A stretch of 8,640 nt of DNA from an uncultured bacterium (GTDB taxonomy: Bacteria > DUMJ01): positions 1 through 8,640 of the forward strand of contig CALGNK010000054.1 of the NCBI GenBank assembly GCA_937958695.1, in the 5' to 3' direction. Below the pieces are notes generated by a model, which saw only the letters and a program-made list of their open reading frames with translations, was not told where the DNA came from and searched no databases. This document shows positions 6,465 to 8,640 of this stretch, piece by piece (within the stretch, counting starts at the first letter, position 1; every line of letters starts with the position of its first letter). The position numbers and the translations under genes were made by a program.

Positions 6465-7502
6465 ATGAGAAAGAATGATTATTTGAGGTGGGCAAAGGTT
6501 GGATTAGGATTAGCCATAATTTCTCCTAATCTTCAGCCAAGTGTAGGGAATAAAGATATCCCAAAGTTTTATGTAAATAGTTACTCATCTAATATGGTGC
6601 TTGCTTCTAGTACTGAAACTAGAGAGGTTCATGCAATAGCTGATGTGAGTATCGTAAAAGAGAATACTGTGAGAGAGTCTGTGAGAAAGGCTGTAGCTAT
6701 GGCTGGAGGGTTAAGTTTTATAAAGCCTGGAGATACAGTCCTAGTTAAGCCTAATGTAAATTCTGATGATCCTTATCCCGGAACTACTAATCCAGAAGTT
6801 ATAAAAGAGATTGTGACTATGTGTTTTGAAAGTGGTGCTAAGAGGGTAATAGTTGCTGACCGTTCTGGTGTTTTATGGCAGAATACTATGTATAACATGG
6901 AAAAAGTAGGAATAGCTCAAGCTGCTAGAAATGCTGGGGCAGAAGTATTGGCTTTAGATAATAAAGAGTGGATTCTTGTTAAGCCTGAAGGTTCTAGATA
7001 TTGGATTAACGGATTTAGGATTCCAAAGCTAGTTACAGAAGTTGATCATATTATAAACGTTGCCGTAGTTAAGACTCATTCTATAACAGACTTTTCTATG
7101 AGTCTTAAAAATTTTGTTGGTTTTATACATATGTCAGATAGGATGTTTATGCATAGCTCAGGTAATATAAAAGAGATGATTGCAGAATTAAATCTTGCAT
7201 TTAATCCAAAGCTTAATATTCTAGATGCTACAAGGGTTTTTGTTAGAGGAGGTCCTGATAGAGGAGAAGTTAGAGAACCTAGAATGATCATTGCATCTAG
7301 AAATAGAGTAGCAGCTGATATAATTGGGTTAGCTCTCTTAAGAAGCTTAGGAACTACACCTGCAATTCAGGATAGAGATATATGGTCCCATCCTCAGATA
7401 AGAAGGGCTATAGACCTTGGTATTGGGATTAAGGATCCCTCTGGTATAAATCTCGTAGGGAGTAATGTAGAGTTAGAAGAGATAAGAAGGTTGTCAAGAT
7501 AG
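6465..7502 (+). CDS. DUF362 domain-containing protein, function unknown
   Basis: This 345-residue protein matches the DUF362 family by several segments: VLVKPNVNSDD (92-102) followed by TTNPEVIKEIV (107-117), GAKRVIVADRSG (124-135), the core VAVVKTHSITDFSMSLKNFVG (199-219), and NRVAADIIGLALL (280-292) near the C-terminus. No ferredoxin-type cysteine clusters are fused; the only cysteine is Cys120. The family's biochemical role is not established and I assign none. The N-terminus (MRKNDYLRW then a modest hydrophobic stretch to about residue 20) resembles a degenerate Tat or Sec signal, but the twin arginine is absent, so export is uncertain. The next 35 residues are poorly conserved linker. 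It follows the ferritin gene by 57 bp with no obvious promoter between, so it is probably co-transcribed, subject to the intervening stem-loop. The pairing suggests a redox or metal context, but this is inference only. Confidence 0.8.
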   Translation: MRKNDYLRWAKVGLGLAIISPNLQPSVGNKDIPKFYVNSYSSNMVLASSTETREVHAIADVSIVKENTVRESVRKAVAMAGGLSFIKPGDTVLVKPNVNSDDPYPGTTNPEVIKEIVTMCFESGAKRVIVADRSGVLWQNTMYNMEKVGIAQAARNAGAEVLALDNKEWILVKPEGSRYWINGFRIPKLVTEVDHIINVAVVKTHSITDFSMSLKNFVGFIHMSDRMFMHSSGNIKEMIAELNLAFNPKLNILDATRVFVRGGPDRGEVREPRMIIASRNRVAADIIGLALLRSLGTTPAIQDRDIWSHPQIRRAIDLGIGIKDPSGINLVGSNVELEEIRRLSR

Positions 7503-7541
7503 ATTCTTCTAGAAGATTTTATACTCCTATCAGAGTGATTC

Positions 7542-7570
7542 TTGTAAATGTTATTTAATTATGGTATTAT
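7542..7570 (+). promoter_or_regulatory. Putative sigma70/A promoter for rpmH-rnpA-yidD-yidC
   Basis: TTGTAA (7542-7547), 17 bp, then TATTAT (7565-7570) with an extended -10 TG at 7562-7563. The expected start near 7577 gives a leader of about 25 nt carrying the rpmH Shine-Dalgarno. It lies in the 99-bp gap after DUF362, where no strong terminator is visible. Confidence 0.6.
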
Positions 7571-7588
7571 TTTCATTCGTAAGGACGG

Positions 7589-7595
7589 AAGGAGG
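7589..7595 (+). promoter_or_regulatory. Ribosome binding site deciding the rpmH start
   Basis: AAGGAGG (7589-7595) lies 6 nt before ATG 7602. It excludes the in-frame ATG at 7548, which falls between the predicted -35 and -10 elements. Confidence 0.8.
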
Positions 7596-7601
7596 CAGAG
7601 G

Positions 7602-7742
7602 ATGAAGAAGACAGCTTTTCAGAGAAATAGAAAACCTAGGAAGACTACACATGGATTTTTAGCTAGGATGAGTACCCCTGGCGGGAGAAAAGTGCTTAAG
7701 CGTAGGAGAGCCAAGGGTAGACATAGATTAGTTCCAGTATAA
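7602..7742 (+). CDS. rpmH: 50S ribosomal protein L34
   Basis: This 46-residue, very basic protein is the large-subunit protein L34. It carries the family core [20 protein letters not shown] followed by [10 protein letters not shown]. The usual TYQP opening is replaced by [11 protein letters not shown], a divergent but recognisable N-terminus. Length agrees with the normal 44-49 residues when ATG 7602 is used; the longer in-frame version from 7548 would add 18 unlike residues and overlap the promoter. It is the first gene of the conserved rpmH-rnpA-yidD-yidC cluster, and its TAA overlaps the rnpA ATG by one base (TAATG, 7740-7744), so the two are probably translationally coupled. Confidence 0.97.
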   Translation: MKKTAFQRNRKPRKTTHGFLARMSTPGGRKVLKRRRAKGRHRLVPV

Positions 7743-8095
7743 TGCTCCCTAGGGAGAAAAGATTATCAAAGTCAAAAGATATAAGAAATTTATTAAAAAA
7801 TGGTAAAAGGTTAACAATGAATGGTATAAGTTTATATGTTGCTAAAGGTAGAGGTAGGATAGGCTTTATTACTACTAAGGGATTTAAAAATATAGTCTCT
7901 CGTAATAGAGCTAAAAGAAAGGTAAGGGGGGCTTTTGAATCGGAGTCTCTTTTTTTAGATAATTACGATTTACTTTTTGTTATAAGACCTGAGATCTTGG
8001 AACTCGATTTTGAAAAGATAAAGGAGACGATTAGAAGACTTACTCTTTGTGTGAAGGATGAAGGCGGTAGTTTTAGCTTTGATAAAGTTCTATAG
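7742..8095 (+). CDS. rnpA: Ribonuclease P protein component
   Basis: RnpA (117 residues, normal size) is the protein subunit of RNase P, which matures the 5' ends of tRNAs together with the RnpB RNA. It begins [22 protein letters not shown], the typical opening (family pattern L.k..RLkk..dF..v...Gkr). The RNR signature [13 protein letters not shown] (53-65) forms the RNA-binding helix. YDLLFVIRP (75-83) and a final helix [10 protein letters not shown] (91-100) match the family fold. The ATG overlaps the rpmH stop by one base, and the 3' end overlaps yidD by 38 bp in another frame. The C-terminal 15 residues beyond the last helix are therefore encoded together with the yidD N-terminus and are probably not under strong separate constraint. 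Confidence 0.94.
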   Translation: MLPREKRLSKSKDIRNLLKNGKRLTMNGISLYVAKGRGRIGFITTKGFKNIVSRNRAKRKVRGAFESESLFLDNYDLLFVIRPEILELDFEKIKETIRRLTLCVKDEGGSFSFDKVL

Positions 8096-8267
8096 GTTAT
8101 TTGTATCTCCTATGTTGGGTAAGAACTGTAGGTTCTACCCAACATGCTCTGAGTATACGTATCAGGCTATAGAGAAGTATGGATTATTTAAAGGAATACT
8201 CTTAGGGATGAGACGTATCCTACGTTGCAATCCATTTAATCCTGGTGGTTATGATCCACTAATATAA
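8058..8267 (+). CDS. yidD: Membrane protein insertion efficiency factor YidD
   Basis: YidD is a small membrane-associated protein that helps YidC-dependent insertion of inner-membrane proteins. The 69-residue protein begins with an amphipathic or hydrophobic helix ([17 protein letters not shown]). It then has the invariant cysteine motif [11 protein letters not shown] (23-33, Cys24 and Cys30), followed by YQAIEKYG and the final [12 protein letters not shown] (56-67, Cys57). Most relatives have His at the two Asn positions of that last motif (CHPFHPGG). The start is the first possible one after an in-frame TGA and matches the family N-terminus. It lies inside rnpA (38-bp overlap) with a GAAGG abutting the ATG, too close for a normal Shine-Dalgarno, so translation is probably coupled to rnpA. 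yidC follows 18 bp later. Confidence 0.95.
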   Translation: MKAVVLALIKFYRLFVSPMLGKNCRFYPTCSEYTYQAIEKYGLFKGILLGMRRILRCNPFNPGGYDPLI

Positions 8268-8285
8268 TTGAGGAAGGTTGATGAT

Positions 8286-8640
8286 ATGAGTTATGTAAAT
8301 AATTTTATAATGGGTATACTTGATTTCTTCTATAATATGACAGGTAACTATGGAGTTGCATTGATTCTGTTTACTGTGCTTGTTAAGCTGATTCTCTATC
8401 CGCTTACACAGCAACAGTTCAAGGCTCTTAAAGAGCAACAACGGATTCAGCCTGAGCTCACTAAACTAAAGGAGAAGTATAAGGACGACCCACAGAAGTT
8501 AAATCAAGAGATGATAGAACTTTATAGGAGGCATAGGATAAACCCTTTAGGTGGTTGTTTACCTTTAATCATTCAATTTCCTATTTTAGCTATACTTTAT
8601 AGTGCTATAAACGCTTACTCTAGTAAGTTTGCCAATGCGG
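8286..8640 (+). CDS. yidC: Membrane protein insertase YidC (Oxa1 family), 3' end beyond window
   Basis: The first 118 codons of YidC are visible, the insertase that places proteins in the inner membrane alone or with Sec. It starts almost directly with the first core transmembrane segment (about 22-40, GVALILFTVLVKLILYPL), so it lacks the large periplasmic domain of proteobacterial YidC and is of the short type. A charged cytoplasmic hairpin follows, with QPELTKLKEKYKDDPQKLNQEM (54-75) and the signature INPLGGCLPLIIQFPIL (85-101) leading into the next membrane segment. Lys34 occupies the place of the conserved hydrophilic-groove arginine. ATG 8286 is preceded by AGGAAGG with 8-nt spacing; the nearby ATG at 8281 meets a stop after two codons. 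No lipobox is seen at the N-terminus. jag and mnmE often follow this gene but are outside the window. Confidence 0.95.
   Translation, partial: MSYVNNFIMGILDFFYNMTGNYGVALILFTVLVKLILYPLTQQQFKALKEQQRIQPELTKLKEKYKDDPQKLNQEMIELYRRHRINPLGGCLPLIIQFPILAILYSAINAYSSKFANA

Noticed and set aside
7505-7522. TCTTCTAGAAGA followed by TTTTAT as a terminator for DUF362
   Set aside because: The stem is only 4-5 bp with almost no loop and little G:C; too weak to call.
7548-7601. Upstream in-frame extension of L34 from ATG 7548
   Set aside because: It overlaps the predicted promoter, adds residues unlike L34, and the strong AAGGAGG points to ATG 7602.
8259-8441. 60-codon - strand frame opposite the yidD-yidC junction
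   Set aside because: The + strand carries conserved yidC coding sequence here; the antisense frame has no ribosome site or recognisable family. Similar short antisense frames opposite aroF, aroB, aroK, aroE and DUF362 were dismissed on the same grounds.
1-8640. CRISPR arrays, tRNA or rRNA genes, insertion sequences, long repeats
   Set aside because: I looked on both strands and saw no regular repeats, tRNA or rRNA signatures, transposase genes or terminal inverted repeats.

Overview
This AT-rich window (roughly 35-38% G+C by eye) comes from a bacterium. Arginine is written almost entirely as AGA/AGG and isoleucine often as ATA. The shikimate genes resemble those of thermophiles: the DAHP synthase is of the Thermotoga type and the gene content recalls the Thermotoga aro cluster. 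I infer a low-GC, probably thermophilic and anaerobic, deep-branching bacterium. The sequence alone does not let me name the phylum.

Region 1 (about 1-391, + strand) is the wreck of a RimJ/RimL-type GNAT acetyltransferase. Its N-terminal and C-terminal parts are recognisable, but the middle, including the acetyl-CoA site, is missing and the two parts are in different frames.

Region 2 (372-5849, - strand) is a compact aromatic amino acid operon transcribed aroE-aroC-aroK-aroB-aroF(DAHP synthase)-tyrA. AroF makes DAHP. AroB, AroE, AroK and AroC supply four of the six later steps to chorismate. TyrA directs prephenate toward tyrosine. Dehydroquinate dehydratase, EPSP synthase and chorismate mutase are not in the window. 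Most junctions are ATGA or 17-bp overlaps. The exceptions are an 87-bp gap before aroB, which holds a good promoter, and a 40-bp gap before aroF, which holds a tiny ORF. The promoters before aroE and aroB both have a perfect TATAAT only 8 and 12 bp from the start codon, with no Shine-Dalgarno sequence, so both mRNAs are predicted to be leaderless or nearly so.

Region 3 (5850-7502, + strand) begins with a 126-bp divergent promoter region. It is followed by a bacterioferritin-like diiron protein and, 57 bp later across a strong GC-rich stem-loop, a DUF362 protein.

Region 4 (7503-8640, + strand) is the conserved cluster rpmH-rnpA-yidD-yidC with its own extended -10 promoter: ribosomal protein L34, the RNase P protein, the YidD membrane-insertion factor and the YidC insertase, which is cut by the window edge. 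dnaA is not on the upstream side, where it often lies.

Most of the window is conserved housekeeping content, and I see no convincing undescribed system. The points most worth checking are the contrast between leaderless aro promoters and leadered + strand promoters, the stem-loop between the ferritin and DUF362 genes, and the 10-codon ORF ahead of aroF.
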